The notes under the pieces are model-generated. The model had not been told where the DNA came from. It worked only from the letters and a program-made list of their open reading frames with translations, and ran no database searches. The position numbers and the translations under genes are program-made. A stretch of 52,324 bases of DNA from assembly GCA_036389795.1 (NCBI GenBank), contig DASVWD010000102.1, forward strand, positions 1-52,324. The letters run 5' to 3'. Shown piece after piece: positions 1 to 9,116 of the stretch. The first letter of the stretch is position 1; each line of letters opens with the position of its first letter. The stretch is from Longimicrobium sp. (GTDB taxonomy: Bacteria > Gemmatimonadota > Gemmatimonadetes > Longimicrobiales > Longimicrobiaceae).

Positions 1-9
1 GATTGGCAT

Positions 10-90
10 CACACAGAGGACACGGAGGACACGGAGAGAACTTCAATCTCTCCGCTGTTCCTCTGTGTTCTCTGTGCCCTCTGTGTGAGA
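10..90. repeat. Long hairpin repeat, copy 1
   Basis: The left arm is made of units like ACACAGAGG and ACACGGAG. The right arm is its approximate reverse complement (TCTGTGTTC, CTCTGTGTG), separated by a short loop. The same architecture, with different unit sequences, recurs at 9117, 15342, 42266 and 48980. No coding potential is credible here. Confidence 0.75.
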
Positions 91-132
91 CCTTTTCAGG
101 GCTGATACCCGAACGATTCCCTGCGAAATGGT

Positions 133-175
133 ATGAGACATTCGGTTATGGATCTCGATCCCGAACGAGCCTCGC
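133..175. repeat. Dispersed repeat, copy 1 (partner at 50607)
   Basis: The segment reads CATTCGGTTATGGATCTCG followed by ATCCCGAACGA. A closely matching segment lies at 50607-50650 in the same orientation (CATTCCGTTACGGATCTCG, ATTCCGAACGA). Both lie beside the 3' end of a leftward gene. Function is unknown. Confidence 0.6.
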
Positions 176-188
176 AGTCCGCACAGGG

Positions 189-225
189 AGCGCCCCCGCG
201 CCGATGCTGCCGGCGCGGGGGCGCT
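189..225 (-). terminator. Terminator-like hairpin downstream of the beta-barrel gene
   Basis: A perfect 14-bp stem (AGCGCCCCCGCGCC at 189-202 with GGCGCGGGGGCGCT at 212-225) with a 9-nt loop lies 34 bp past the stop of the leftward gene ending at 259. There is no clear U-tract, so its strength is uncertain. Confidence 0.55.
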
Positions 226-258
226 TCGTGTTCGGGAGACTTTCCGCCTGCCGGGCGG

Positions 259-858
259 CTACCACCAGCCGCGGCCGGAGATGGGAACGTTGATGCCGAC
301 GTTCAGGCGGAAGGCGTCGTAGTCGTCGACGTTGGTCCAGCGGCCCTCCACGAAGGGGCGCAGGCTGCTGCCGCTGATGCGGCCGCCGTCCAGCCCCACC
401 AGCAGGTTGAAGCCCACCTCGGTGTCGCTGTCCTCCTCCAGATCCCCCAAGTCGAAGTCGCGGTTCAGGAAGGCGGCGCCGGCGCCGAAGTAGAGCCCGG
501 CCAGCGCGTCGGGGCGCAGCACCGCGTCGGCGTTGATCTGCCACTCCGAGGCGGACTCGTCGTCGTCGAAGAACACGTCGGCGCTGGGGACGATGGCGAG
601 CTGCCGCACCAGCGGGATGCGGAACTGCGCGCCGGCCGTCCCGCCCTCTTCCTCGAAGTCGTACCCGCCCCGCACGCCGAACTCGATCGGGCCCGCGTCG
701 CGCCAGGGGCCGCGGCGGCGCTCCCGGTCGCGATCGCGGTCGCGGTCGCGGTCCCGCTCGCAGACCGTCACCCGGCCGTGGGTCCGGCAGCGCTGGGCGC
801 TCAGCTCGCCCGCGGTCAACAGCAGCAGTCCCAGCACTCCGACGCAGATCCGTCGCAT
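259..858 (-). CDS. Putative outer-membrane beta-barrel protein
   Basis: A 199-residue secreted protein. It starts at the ATG behind a strong GGAGGGG ribosome site; the longer in-frame ORF upstream is rejected because the signal peptide (MRRICVGVLGLLLLTAGELSAQ) begins here. After the signal comes a charged (RD)n stretch near residues 33-48, encoded by a GCGGTC hexamer repeat, and then about 150 residues of alternating Gly/aromatic strands. The C-terminus ends in an aromatic pair (SGRGWW), as outer-membrane barrels often do. No specific family was recognised. It could be a small porin-like or OmpA-barrel-like envelope protein. It is transcribed alone, 246 bp beyond crcB. Confidence 0.7.
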   Translation of the reverse strand: MRRICVGVLGLLLLTAGELSAQRCRTHGRVTVCERDRDRDRDRDRERRRGPWRDAGPIEFGVRGGYDFEEEGGTAGAQFRIPLVRQLAIVPSADVFFDDDESASEWQINADAVLRPDALAGLYFGAGAAFLNRDFDLGDLEEDSDTEVGFNLLVGLDGGRISGSSLRPFVEGRWTNVDDYDAFRLNVGINVPISGRGWW

Positions 859-1104
859 GGCACCCCTCCGTTCGTTCGAGGACTCCGGCCGTGGACGCGG
901 AAGAGCCCGCGCCACGAGCACGCAAGGGGTGAGATGCCCAAGCCGGAGACTTGGTTGCAGCCGAATGCTAAAATCTTGCCAGGGGGTGGTCAGGGGCGGG
1001 TGAACCCGCAGCAACAACGGCGAAAAGCCCGCCTGCGCGGGCTCCGTCGGTGCAGCACGAGGTTCGGAGCGCGGGAGTAGGGACCTCGTCGGAGAACAAC
1101 AAGG

Positions 1105-1494
1105 TCAGCCGGCGAGGGCGCGGCCGATCGTCATGCCGGCGAAGACGGCGAGGAGGCCGGCGGCCAGGCTGGCGCCGACGTACGCGGCGGCCGCGCTCCA
1201 GTAGCGGGCCTCCAGGAGGGCGACGGTCTCGTAGCCGAAGGTGCTGAAGGTGGTGAAGCCGCCGCAGAAGCCCACGCCCAGGAGCGCGCGCGCCCGCCAG
1301 GCGTCGGCGCCGGGCCAGGCGCCCAGCAGCAGGCCCAGCGCCAGGCACCCCAGCGCGTTCACCGCGAAGGTGCCCCAGGGGAAGGCGGCGGGGAAGCGGG
1401 CGCTCAGCCACTCCGAGAGCGCGAAGCGGGCCATGGCGCCCGCCGCCCCGCCGAGCGCCACGTACAGCCACACCAGCGGGCCGCGCTCCGGCAT
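1105..1494 (-). CDS. crcB: Fluoride ion channel CrcB/Fluc
   Basis: A 129-residue membrane protein of the usual Fluc length, predicted to export F- as a dual-topology dimer in the inner membrane. Four hydrophobic segments are visible. The family signature GFCGGFTTFSTF lies near residues 74-85, and the conserved Asn of the second helix (FAVNALG) is present. The start is 7 bp beyond the M1 peptidase stop, so the two are probably co-transcribed. No fluoride riboswitch is possible in that gap and none was seen upstream of the peptidase. Fluoride-responsive expression is therefore not supported by this sequence. Confidence 0.93.
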   Translation of the reverse strand: MPERGPLVWLYVALGGAAGAMARFALSEWLSARFPAAFPWGTFAVNALGCLALGLLLGAWPGADAWRARALLGVGFCGGFTTFSTFGYETVALLEARYWSAAAAYVGASLAAGLLAVFAGMTIGRALAG

Positions 1495-1501
1495 CCGTGG
1501 C

Positions 1502-3358
1502 CTACGGCAGGCGGAAGGTGTTGTTCGAGCGGTCGGGGTCGATCAGCACCCAGCGCGGGTCGAGCACCACCTCGGCCGGCTTCTCCCGCGTCACCACCTC
1601 CACGCTCTGCCGGCGGGCGCGCGACTCCAGCCGACGCCGCACGTCGCCCACCTTCACCTCCACGGGCATCCAGGCCGCGCCCGTGCGCAGCACCTCCACG
1701 CGCGTGCGCCAGCGGCCGCCGCCCGCGGGGCGGGTGGCGGCGCTCGCGACGCCGTAGTCCAGCCCGTCGGTGCGCTCGATCCACTGGCCGAAGAACCAGT
1801 CCAGGTCGCGCCGGCCCACCTCCTCGGCCACGCGCTGGAAGTCGGCGCCGGTGACGTGCTGCAGCCGGTGCCGCCGGTAGAGCTCGCGCAGGATGCGGCG
1901 GAAGGCGTCCTCGCCCACCAGGTCGCGCAGCATGCGGAAGACGGCGGACGCCTTGGTGTACGTCATCGCCGTGTAGATCCGCGGCGAAGGGTAGGCGGCC
2001 CCGGGGAGCGCGACCGGCTGCACCGAGTCGGCGCGCTCCAGCCGCTCCAGCGTGCGCATGGTCGAGCCCCAGACGACGGCCGCGACGGAGTCTTCCAGCG
2101 CGGCCCGGTCGAGGGCGGGGACGGCGGAGCGCAGCGAGTCGCGGGTGAAGTCCTCGGTGAACCAGTCCTCGACGAACGAGGTGAAGCCCTCGTCCATCCA
2201 CCCCTCGCGCCACTCGTTGTTGGCCAGGATGCCGTGCAGGTACTGGTGGGTGACCTCGTGCACGATGAGCCCCCGGTTGGCCGAGCCGTTCATCACCAGC
2301 ATGGGGAACTCGGTGCCGCCGCTCTCCAGCCGGTGCAGGTTGGTGAGCTGCGGCCAGGGGTACGGCCCGAACATCCCCTGCAGCCACGCCAGCGCGTCGT
2401 AGGTGACGCGCGCGGCCTGGTGGCTGCCCCACGCGGCGGTGTCGCCGGGCCAGAAGAGGACGTGGATGGTGGGGAGCCCCGCGCGCCCGCCGCCCTCGCG
2501 CAGGTTGAAGCGGGTGACGTCTTCGTGGCGGAACCCGGGGTCGATGGCCCAGGCGAAGTGGTGCACGCTGTCGGCGTGGAAGCGCACGCGCTTGCGGCCC
2601 TGCCCGGCGTCCCCGGCCAGGAGCCCGAGTGGTTCGGCCGCGCCCACGCGGTAGAAGCCGCGCTCGAAGTCGCTCACCGTCCACCCGGGGTTCCCCTCGA
2701 CGGGCACGCCGGTGGCGCCCACCACCTGGTCGGCGGGGAGGTCGAGGGTGACGTCGTAGGTGGCGAACTCGCCGTAGAACTCGCCCTGGGGGAGGAGCGG
2801 CTGGTACGCCCACCCGGTGCGGTCGTAGACGGCGATGCGCGGGTACCACTGGGCGAAGTCGTAGTGCCGCCCGCGCCGCCCCTGGCGCCGGGGCAGGGTC
2901 GAGAGCCGCGCGTCCCAGTCCATCACCACCGTCACGCTCCCGCCGGGGGCGAGCGGGGCGGGGAGCGGGAGGGCGGCCACGGTGGAGTCGGGCGCGCCGG
3001 GGTAGGCGGGGCGCACCTCGCGGCCGTCCACGCGCACCGAGGTGAAGCGCTCGAAGGCGTGCTCGCTGGGCCCCAGCTCCTGGAAGCGGCGGTTGCCGAA
3101 CTGCAGCTCGCGGCGCGCCCAGGCGCTGTTGGGGCGGAAGGCGTTCAGGTGCTGGTGGACGTACAGGGTGTCGAGCGTGGCGGGCGAGCGGTTGGTGTAG
3201 CGCAGCCGCGCCCGCCCGTGCAGCACGTCGGTGCCCTCCTCCAGCCGCGCCTCGATGCGGTAGTCGACGCCCTGCTGGAAATACGGCGCCGCCTGCGCCC
3301 ACGCGCTCCCGTGCGCCAGGAGCGCCGCCGCCGCGGCCGCCAGGATCGATCGTGTCAT
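1502..3358 (-). CDS. M1 family zinc aminopeptidase, secreted
   Basis: A 618-residue protein with an N-terminal signal peptide (ILAAAAAALLAHGSAWAQ). The zinc site is HEVTHQYLHG followed by EGWMDEGF, giving the M1 pattern HExxH-x18-E near residues 363-386. The upstream exopeptidase-type loop reads GGTEFPM in place of the canonical GAMEN. An N-terminal beta-saddle domain precedes the catalytic domain, and a short C-terminal domain follows. It should be a periplasmic or outer-membrane-facing aminopeptidase. It is the first gene of a likely two-gene unit with crcB. A heptamer repeat array lies 36 bp upstream of the start. Confidence 0.9.
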   Translation of the reverse strand: MTRSILAAAAAALLAHGSAWAQAAPYFQQGVDYRIEARLEEGTDVLHGRARLRYTNRSPATLDTLYVHQHLNAFRPNSAWARRELQFGNRRFQELGPSEHAFERFTSVRVDGREVRPAYPGAPDSTVAALPLPAPLAPGGSVTVVMDWDARLSTLPRRQGRRGRHYDFAQWYPRIAVYDRTGWAYQPLLPQGEFYGEFATYDVTLDLPADQVVGATGVPVEGNPGWTVSDFERGFYRVGAAEPLGLLAGDAGQGRKRVRFHADSVHHFAWAIDPGFRHEDVTRFNLREGGGRAGLPTIHVLFWPGDTAAWGSHQAARVTYDALAWLQGMFGPYPWPQLTNLHRLESGGTEFPMLVMNGSANRGLIVHEVTHQYLHGILANNEWREGWMDEGFTSFVEDWFTEDFTRDSLRSAVPALDRAALEDSVAAVVWGSTMRTLERLERADSVQPVALPGAAYPSPRIYTAMTYTKASAVFRMLRDLVGEDAFRRILRELYRRHRLQHVTGADFQRVAEEVGRRDLDWFFGQWIERTDGLDYGVASAATRPAGGGRWRTRVEVLRTGAAWMPVEVKVGDVRRRLESRARRQSVEVVTREKPAEVVLDPRWVLIDPDRSNNTFRLP

Positions 3359-3394
3359 GCGCCCCGCCGGGTCGGAAGTGAGGGGCGGAACTTA

Positions 3395-3423
3395 GTGCGA
3401 AAGTGCGAAAGTGCGAAAGTGCG
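3395..3423. repeat. AAGTGCG heptamer array
   Basis: Four tandem units of GTGCGAA lie just upstream of the M1 peptidase gene. The array is one arm only, with no facing complementary arm. It belongs to the same family as the arrays at 17709, 20515, 20951, 27018, 33162, 35780 and 44428. Confidence 0.8.
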
Positions 3424-3605
3424 TCCGGCGGGGTGGCCCCCTCCCCCGCGCGGTCCTCGGCTGCTCGTTCCTCGCAGCCAGAGGACGCGCTCCCCTCCCC
3501 CGCTGCGCGGTAGAGGGGAACACCTCGGCGCTGCGCGCGACGAAATCGATTGCGATCGGGATGGGTTACGCAGGTGAAGCCTCGCGGGGTTTGCGAGGCT
3601 TTCCG
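3424..3605. repeat. Composite dispersed repeat, inverted copy at 33941
   Basis: About 130 bp (including CCTCGGCTGCTCGTTCCTCG and the GCTGCGCGGTAGAGGGGAA stretch) are followed by a GCGAGGC hairpin (GAAGCCTCGCGGGGTTTGC then GAGGC). The reverse complement of the same composite occurs at about 33941-34150. No gene is visible in this block. Confidence 0.8.
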
Positions 3606-3654
3606 TGGTTCCAGCGAGGGGCTTTAGCCCATCGCGACCCGGCACCCGGGCGAT

Positions 3655-3820
3655 GCCCCGCGTGAGGGATGCGCGCCCGACAGGGCCGGGACGCCGCCGC
3701 CACAGGGGTTTCGTGGCGGCGGTGGCCCGGCGCGGTTGGGCACAGTGGTATCGTGCCCTACCGCGCGCGCAGCCCGGCCCGGAGCGCAGCGGAGGGACAC
3801 GCCCGGGGCCGTGGCTGCCG
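3655..3820. repeat. Dispersed GC-rich repeat, long copy
   Basis: The block begins CGCGTGAGGGATGCGCGC, contains an internal hairpin (CGCCGCCGCCAC with GTGGCGGCGG) and ends GCGCAGCGGAGGGACACGCCC. The two ends, without the middle, recur at 40798-40857. It fills the remaining gap before the DUF4105 gene. Together with the repeats from 3395 it explains the whole 3359-3849 gene-free interval. Confidence 0.7.
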
Positions 3821-3849
3821 TTCGCGGTTTCGTCGTCCGGAAACAACCC

Positions 3850-4686
3850 TCAGGGGGCGCCGAACTCGCGGATGCGGCGGGAGAAGTCGGGGGCGTCGCC
3901 CAGGCGCTGGGCGCGGGGGGTGATCAGGAAGCGCTCGCGCGCCCGCTCCAGCGGCAGGTCGGTGTCGATCAGGCCCAGCTCGTAGGCCAGCGCGTCGGAG
4001 TAGCCGGGCAGCAGCACGCGGGGGCTGTACGGCCGCACCCGCCGCGGCGAGACGCGGTTGAGGTGCCGCACCAGGTTGGTGGTGCAGGTGTTGGTGAGCG
4101 TGTTGTAGAACTCGGGGCGCTCGCGCAGCTCGTTGGCCCGCTCCAGCATGTCCACCAGCATGGCGCGCACCTGCGCCCGCTCGGCGCGCACCGGGTACAG
4201 GTGCACGGGGTCCTTCCGATAGTTGGTGCGCAGGCGGATCGCGTCGCGCTCGTCGGCGACGACGTAGGTGACCTCGAACTGGTTCAGCAGCCCCTTGAGC
4301 GGCGAATACTTCTCGCCCTTCTCCTTGCGGACCTCCACCGAGACGGCCAGGTAGCGCCCGTCGCGGAAGCCGAACGACACCAGCGTGTGCGCCAGGCCGC
4401 GCCAGTCGCGGGCGAACGGCTCCACCACGAACCACGCGCTCTCCACCTCGCGCAGGTCGTAGGCGCGGTCGTCGTGGGCCACCGTGTAGCGGTCCTTCGA
4501 CTCGTAGCGGGCGTTGCGCACGTTGTGCACGCGCACGCTGTCGCCCCGGAACTCGGCCCAGGGGAGCACCGCGTTGTCGGGCGTCCAGTCGCGCGTGTTC
4601 GACGGCTCCATCGCCACCCACCAGCCGGCCGCCGGGAGCACGAGCGCCAGGGCGATCCAGCGCTTCCTGATCCGCTTCCCCTGCAT
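3850..4686 (-). CDS. DUF4105 family membrane-anchored protein
   Basis: A 278-residue protein. It begins with a basic N-terminus and one hydrophobic segment ([16 protein letters not shown]), which acts as a signal anchor. The body matches DUF4105 (the Lnb N-terminal periplasmic type): [33 protein letters not shown] and [17 protein letters not shown], the last with the conserved Asn-Thr-Cys-Thr cluster. Family members have a papain-like periplasmic fold, but the substrate is unknown. The start is 11 bp beyond the stop of the preceding membrane gene, so the two are probably one transcript. Confidence 0.8.
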   Translation of the reverse strand: MQGKRIRKRWIALALVLPAAGWWVAMEPSNTRDWTPDNAVLPWAEFRGDSVRVHNVRNARYESKDRYTVAHDDRAYDLREVESAWFVVEPFARDWRGLAHTLVSFGFRDGRYLAVSVEVRKEKGEKYSPLKGLLNQFEVTYVVADERDAIRLRTNYRKDPVHLYPVRAERAQVRAMLVDMLERANELRERPEFYNTLTNTCTTNLVRHLNRVSPRRVRPYSPRVLLPGYSDALAYELGLIDTDLPLERARERFLITPRAQRLGDAPDFSRRIREFGAP

Positions 4687-4697
4687 CCTCCCGGCCC

Positions 4698-5099
4698 TCA
4701 GTACGGGGCGATCTGCCGTCGGCCGCCGCTCTCCAGCAGCAGGCGGGACCGTTCGTCCAGCAGCACCCAGATGCTGTAGGCGCCGATCAGGGTGCCCTGG
4801 GGGAAGTTGAAGAGGTTGAGGAAGCTCACGATCAGCGTCAGGATCCGCGCCCAGGGCCGGTGGTTGAGCAGTCCCCAGCCCCCGATGATCGAGGGGACGG
4901 CGAGGATGCCGATGAAGATCACGATGAACCATCCCAGGCCGGCCATGAGCGCGAAGATCCCCGCCCCCTCCTCGGCGGCGGCCAGGATCCCGGCGCCGCT
5001 CATCAGCGTGGCGACGAGTACGGCGATGCCGATGGCCAGCGCGCCGTTCACGATGTTGAGCCAGCCGGCGATCTTCAGGTGCTGTCGCATGTCTTGCAT
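4698..5099 (-). CDS. Small polytopic membrane protein, unknown function
   Basis: A 133-residue protein with about four hydrophobic helices ([54 protein letters not shown]; a final segment ending in IWVLLDE). It resembles the small DUF-type inner-membrane proteins common in envelope operons, but no specific family is recognised. The start is the ATG of MQDMRQH, because longer in-frame extension reads through the repetitive tail region of the upstream gene. It lies between the TPM-domain gene (36 bp upstream) and the DUF4105 gene (11 bp downstream), probably in the same operon. Confidence 0.7.
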   Translation of the reverse strand: MQDMRQHLKIAGWLNIVNGALAIGIAVLVATLMSGAGILAAAEEGAGIFALMAGLGWFIVIFIGILAVPSIIGGWGLLNHRPWARILTLIVSFLNLFNFPQGTLIGAYSIWVLLDERSRLLLESGGRRQIAPY

Positions 5100-5134
5100 G
5101 ATTTCGACTCCGTTGTGCGATGTCGAACCAACCC

Positions 5135-6322
5135 TCACCAGCTCCCGCTGGCGCCGCGCCCGGACGAGTGGCTCCCCCCGGACGACCCACTCGACGACCA
5201 GCCGCCCGAGGCGCCGCGACCGGACGACGACCCGCTGCTCCACGACGACGAGGACTCCTCGCGCTCGGGCGGCGGGGTCAGGCGCGGCAGCGTCACCAGG
5301 TGCTCGTGGTGGTAGCCGCAGTGGCGGCAGTGCTGGGTGACCTGGTCGGTGCCGGTGGAGTGGTAGGTCGGCCGCTCCAGGGTGCGGCGGCTCACCTGGC
5401 AGGTGCGGTAGCGGCACCCCGGGCACGGCTTGGCCGAGGTGAACCACGCGTTGTACGGCAGGAGCAGGTGGTTGCCGCAGCTCCCGCACTTCCACACGTC
5501 GTAGTCCACCGACTTCAGCCACTCCTCCATCTTCTGCCCGGAATCCAGGTACACGTCGTCGGACACCTCGTCCAGCCGCTCCATCTCGGTGCCGCAGCCC
5601 GGGCACTTCCGCTTGCGGTTCCGCGCGTACGCCGCCGCGCCGACCGCGGCCGCGCCGAGGCCGCCGAGCCCCAGCAGCAGGCCGATTCCCCCGCCCGCCC
5701 CGTCCGGGGACCTGGAGTCGCGCGGCGGCGGGACGTAGTACGGCTGCGGCGCCGCGGGCTGTCCGGCGAAGGGCTCGCGCGCGGGCGCGTAGCCGCCGCC
5801 CGCGGGCGGGGCGGCAGGGGACGACGCGGGCTCTTCGCGGTACCAGCGCGCGATCTCCCCCGCGCCGGCGAGGATCCCGGCCGCGAAGTGGCCCGCGCGG
5901 AACTCGGGGACGATCCGCTCGTCGATCGCCTGCTTCGCGCGGGCGTCGAACGAGGGGGGCGCACCGTCGCCCAGCTCGATGCGCACCCTGCGGTCGCGGA
6001 CGGCCACCAGCAGCAGCGCGCCGTCGTTCTCCGCCCGGTCGCCCACGCGCCAGGCGTTGAAGAGCCCGGTGGCGAACGCCTCGATGCTGGCGGCGCCCGA
6101 CGAGTAGTCGTGGACGCTGCCGATGGTGACCACCCGCACGTCCGCGCCCGAGTTGCGCACGCCGGCCAGCAGCGCGCGCACGCTGTCCTCCTGCGCCCGG
6201 GTGAGCACCTCGGCCAGGTCGGTGACGGCCGCGCCGGTGTTCTCGGGATACGCGCCTTGCGCGCGGGCGGGCGCGGCGAGGAGCAGGCCGGCGGCGGCGA
6301 GCGCCAGCGGAGTCGGCTTCAT
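5135..6322 (-). CDS. TPM-domain protein with C-terminal zinc ribbons
   Basis: A 395-residue protein starting at an ATG behind GAGGAAG. It has a signal peptide ending ARAQG and a TPM (YgcG/TLP18.3-type) domain at about residues 25-165, including [30 protein letters not shown] and [15 protein letters not shown] proline-rich linker and one transmembrane helix ([21 protein letters not shown]) follow, then a zinc-binding region with [22 protein letters not shown] and CRHCGYHH. A Ser/Gly tail ends the protein. Short Ser/Gly tails are common in this family; three or four Cys pairs after the helix are less usual. TPM domains are linked to photosystem repair in plants and to envelope roles in bacteria; the role here is unknown. 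Confidence 0.85.
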   Translation of the reverse strand: MKPTPLALAAAGLLLAAPARAQGAYPENTGAAVTDLAEVLTRAQEDSVRALLAGVRNSGADVRVVTIGSVHDYSSGAASIEAFATGLFNAWRVGDRAENDGALLLVAVRDRRVRIELGDGAPPSFDARAKQAIDERIVPEFRAGHFAAGILAGAGEIARWYREEPASSPAAPPAGGGYAPAREPFAGQPAAPQPYYVPPPRDSRSPDGAGGGIGLLLGLGGLGAAAVGAAAYARNRKRKCPGCGTEMERLDEVSDDVYLDSGQKMEEWLKSVDYDVWKCGSCGNHLLLPYNAWFTSAKPCPGCRYRTCQVSRRTLERPTYHSTGTDQVTQHCRHCGYHHEHLVTLPRLTPPPEREESSSSWSSGSSSGRGASGGWSSSGSSGGSHSSGRGASGSW

Positions 6323-6512
6323 CTCGGGTCTTCCTCGTTCGCGGGGGAAGATCAGGGAGGCCGCGCGGCGGCGGGAGGGGAGATCCGCGGAAGGCGGGAG
6401 GGGGACTGCCCAGCTTCGCCTAAGTTCCGCTCGAATCTACCGTTCCGCGCCGTCCGCGTACAGCCCCCGCGGAAGCGGCGCCCGATTACGAGGGATGCGG
6501 CCGAAAAGTTTT

Positions 6513-6537
6513 CGCGGCCCGGAATGATCGGGCCGCG
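6513..6537. terminator. Bidirectional terminator-like hairpin
   Basis: A 9-bp stem CGCGGCCCG / CGGGCCGCG with a 7-nt loop lies 32 bp past the stop of the leftward gene ending at 6569. AAAACTTTT follows on that strand. Confidence 0.6.
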
Positions 6538-6568
6538 AGCGTTCTTCCATGGGATGAAAGCAGCGCCG

Positions 6569-6856
6569 TCAGCGGCGGGTGGTGGCCTCGCGGCTGACGC
6601 CGGAGAAGGCGGGGCGGTTGAGGCGGCCGGTGCGGGTGAGCCCCTCCCAGCCGCAGCGCGGGCACCAGCGCCGCTGCACGCGCCCCAGGCTGAGCGCGGA
6701 GAGGAAGCGGCCGACGGGGCCCATCTGGATCGGGAGCGTCTCCCCGTCGCACTCGTTGCAGACGCGGTCCGCCGGGAAGATCAGGTAGATCATCGCGAAC
6801 GCCAGGAGGACCTTGGCGCCGAAGGCGACGAAGAAGAGGAAGATCCACGTCAGCAT
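6569..6856 (-). CDS. Small membrane zinc-ribbon protein
   Basis: A 95-residue protein. Residues 2-28 form one hydrophobic helix (TWIFLFFVAFGAKVLLAFAM). Two Cys pairs (VCNECDG near 33 and WCPRCGWEG near 63) should bind one zinc on the cytoplasmic side. The C-terminus is basic. No family is recognised. It stands alone, leftward, with its own terminator-like hairpin downstream and a 307-bp gap to the divergent ABC-F gene. Confidence 0.65.
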   Translation of the reverse strand: MLTWIFLFFVAFGAKVLLAFAMIYLIFPADRVCNECDGETLPIQMGPVGRFLSALSLGRVQRRWCPRCGWEGLTRTGRLNRPAFSGVSREATTRR

Positions 6857-6928
6857 GGGACTGCCCTGATCGAAGTGCCCCGTCGGCCGCGGCGCCGGCC
6901 CGTCCGCCCGCCGTGCAAGAAGCAGGCT

Positions 6929-6962
6929 CTCCGGACCTCCTTCTCAAAGTATCCGGAGGCCG
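6929..6962. other. Gene-free 6857-7163: small inverted repeat only
   Basis: The interval between the divergent zinc-ribbon and ABC-F genes holds a CTCCGGA / TCCGGAG inverted repeat with a 16-nt loop here and otherwise nothing recognisable. Promoters for both genes must lie in it, but I could not pick convincing -35/-10 boxes. Confidence 0.35.
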
Positions 6963-7163
6963 CCCCTCACGGGAGAGGGAAATTCCCCACGGGCCGGCCC
7001 GGCGCCCGCACGCCGTCCGCCCTCCGGAACGGGCGAGCGGGCGCCCGTCTGACGCCAACGCCGTGCCGCTCCGGAAACATCTGCCGACTCCCCGCCGCCC
7101 CTCTCGCACTCCCCCGCCGCGCGGGTGTAGATTCGCCGCTCCTTTCACCCGCAAGACCGGTAG

Positions 7164-9101
7164 ATGGCGAACGTCCTCAACGTCCAGGATCTGCACAAGT
7201 CGTACGGCCCCCGCGTGGTGTTCGACGGCGTCTCCTTCGCCGTGGACGAGGGGGAGAAGGTGGGCTTCATCGGCGTCAACGGCTCGGGGAAGTCCACGCT
7301 CTTCCGCATCGTGGGCGGGGTGGAGGGGGCCGACGCGGGGACGCTCGCCTTCCAGCGCGGCGTCCGCGTGGGCTACCTGGCGCAGGAGCCGGAGTTCGAG
7401 GAAGGGGCGACGATCCTCTCCGCCGCCGCCTCGGGGCGCCCGGAGCTGATGGAGGCGATCGGCGAGTACCACGCGGTCGCCGAGGAGCTGGCGCGCGGCG
7501 GGGGGGATTCGGGCCGCCTGCTGGCCCGGCAGGAGGCGGCGGGGGCGAAGATCGCCGCGCTGGGCGGGTGGGACTACGAGCACCGCATGGAGGCGCTGCT
7601 GACCCGCCTGGACGTGGACCGCTGGGAGCGCCCCGTGGCCGGCCTCTCCGGCGGCGAGCAGAAGCGCGTGGCCCTGGCGCGCGTCCTCCTCCAGGAGCCT
7701 GGGCTCCTCCTGCTGGACGAGCCCACCAACCACCTGGACGCCGACACCGTGGCCTGGCTGGAGGAGCACCTGCTCGACTACCCCGGCACGGTGATGCTCA
7801 TCACCCACGACCGCTACTTCCTGGACCGCGTGGTCACGCGGATGCTGGAGGTCTCGCGCGGCGAGCTGGCGCCCTACCCCGGCGGCTACACCGAGTACCT
7901 GGAGGCCAAGGCCGAGCGGCTGGCGCAGGCGTCCGCGGCCGAGCAGAAGCGCAAGCGGCTGATCGAGCAGGAGCTGGAGTGGGCGCGCCGCTCGCCGCCG
8001 GCGCGCACGGGGAAGGCCAAGGCGCGCCTGGACCGGGCGGCCGCGCTGCAGGCCGAGCAGCGCGAGAAGCGGCTCCCGCGGCGCACCACCGTCGAGGTCG
8101 CGCCGATCGAGGCGCCGCGGCTGGGGCGGACGGTGCTGGAGCTGCACCACGTCGGCAAGGGCTACGGCGGGCGTACGCTGATCCGCGACTTCAGCACCAT
8201 CCTGCAGGCCGGCGAGCGCATCGGGGTGATCGGGCCCAACGGCGCGGGGAAGACCACGCTGCTGCGGATCGTCCTGGGGCTGGAGGAGCCGGACGCCGGC
8301 GTGGTGGAGCTGGGGAAGAACACGCGCGTGGCCTACTTCGACCAGCGCCGCGAGGACGTGGACCCCGAGAAGAGCGTCTACGAGGCCGCCGCCGGGCAGG
8401 ACTGGGTGAGCGTGGGCGGCGAGCGGATGCACCTGCGCAGCTACCTGGAGAGCTTCCTCTTCCCGCCCGAGCAGCAGCGGCAGAAGGTCTCCTCGCTCTC
8501 CGGCGGCGAGCGCAACCGGCTGCTGCTGGCCAAGCTGTTCCTGAAGGACGCCAACCTGCTGGTGCTGGACGAGCCCACCAACGACCTGGACCTGGTGACG
8601 CTGCAGGTGCTGGAGTCGGTGCTGGCCGGCTGGCCCGGGTGCGTGCTGATGGTGACGCACGACCGCTACTTCCTGGACAAGGTGGCCACCGGCCTCATCG
8701 TCTTCGAGGGGGGCGGAGAGCTGCGGCGCCACGCGGGCGGCTACGACCTGTACCGCCGCCTCAAGGAGCAGCGCGACGCCGAAGCCGCCGCCGCGTCCGC
8801 CGCCGCGCCGAAGAAGCCCGCCGCGCCCCCCACGGCGAAGACCGCCGCCTCGGCCGACCGGCCGCGCAAGCTCACCTGGAAGGAGCAGAAGGAGCTGGAG
8901 GGGATGGAGGCGGCGATCCTGGAGGCCGAGGCGCGGAAGGAGGAGCTGGGCGCCCGCCTGGCCGACCCCGCGCTCTACGCCTCGGCCCCCGGCGAGGTGG
9001 CGCGCCTCACCGCCGAGTACCGCGAGGCCGGCGAGCGCGTGGACGCCCTCTACGCCCGCTGGGCCGAGCTGGAGGAGATCGCCGCCGCGGCCGCGAAGTA
9101 G
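7164..9101 (+). CDS. uup: ABC-F family ATPase, Uup-like
   Basis: A 645-residue soluble ATPase with two nucleotide-binding domains and no membrane segments. The first has Walker A GVNGSGKST (about residue 36), signature LSGGEQKR and Walker B LLLLDEPTNHLD. The second has GPNGAGKTT, LSGGERNR and LLVLDEPTNDLD. A basic linker between them (EQKRKRLIEQELEWARRS) is typical of Uup. An Ala/Lys/Pro-rich region and then a coiled coil (WKEQKELEGMEAAILEAEARKE cut short here) close the protein, as in Uup's DNA-binding C-terminus. ABC-F proteins act on ribosomes or, for Uup, on branched DNA and ribosome-associated processes. The symbol is by similarity; another ABC-F subgroup is possible. Confidence 0.88.
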   Translation: MANVLNVQDLHKSYGPRVVFDGVSFAVDEGEKVGFIGVNGSGKSTLFRIVGGVEGADAGTLAFQRGVRVGYLAQEPEFEEGATILSAAASGRPELMEAIGEYHAVAEELARGGGDSGRLLARQEAAGAKIAALGGWDYEHRMEALLTRLDVDRWERPVAGLSGGEQKRVALARVLLQEPGLLLLDEPTNHLDADTVAWLEEHLLDYPGTVMLITHDRYFLDRVVTRMLEVSRGELAPYPGGYTEYLEAKAERLAQASAAEQKRKRLIEQELEWARRSPPARTGKAKARLDRAAALQAEQREKRLPRRTTVEVAPIEAPRLGRTVLELHHVGKGYGGRTLIRDFSTILQAGERIGVIGPNGAGKTTLLRIVLGLEEPDAGVVELGKNTRVAYFDQRREDVDPEKSVYEAAAGQDWVSVGGERMHLRSYLESFLFPPEQQRQKVSSLSGGERNRLLLAKLFLKDANLLVLDEPTNDLDLVTLQVLESVLAGWPGCVLMVTHDRYFLDKVATGLIVFEGGGELRRHAGGYDLYRRLKEQRDAEAAAASAAAPKKPAAPPTAKTAASADRPRKLTWKEQKELEGMEAAILEAEARKEELGARLADPALYASAPGEVARLTAEYREAGERVDALYARWAELEEIAAAAAK

Positions 9102-9116
9102 GATTCGAACCGAATG

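Noticed and set aside
1495-1501. Possible fluoride riboswitch for crcB
   Set aside because: Only 7 bp separate the upstream stop from the crcB start; nothing riboswitch-like is seen upstream of the peptidase.
1241-3577. A 778-codon rightward open frame
   Set aside because: Antisense shadow of crcB and the M1 peptidase; composition-driven.
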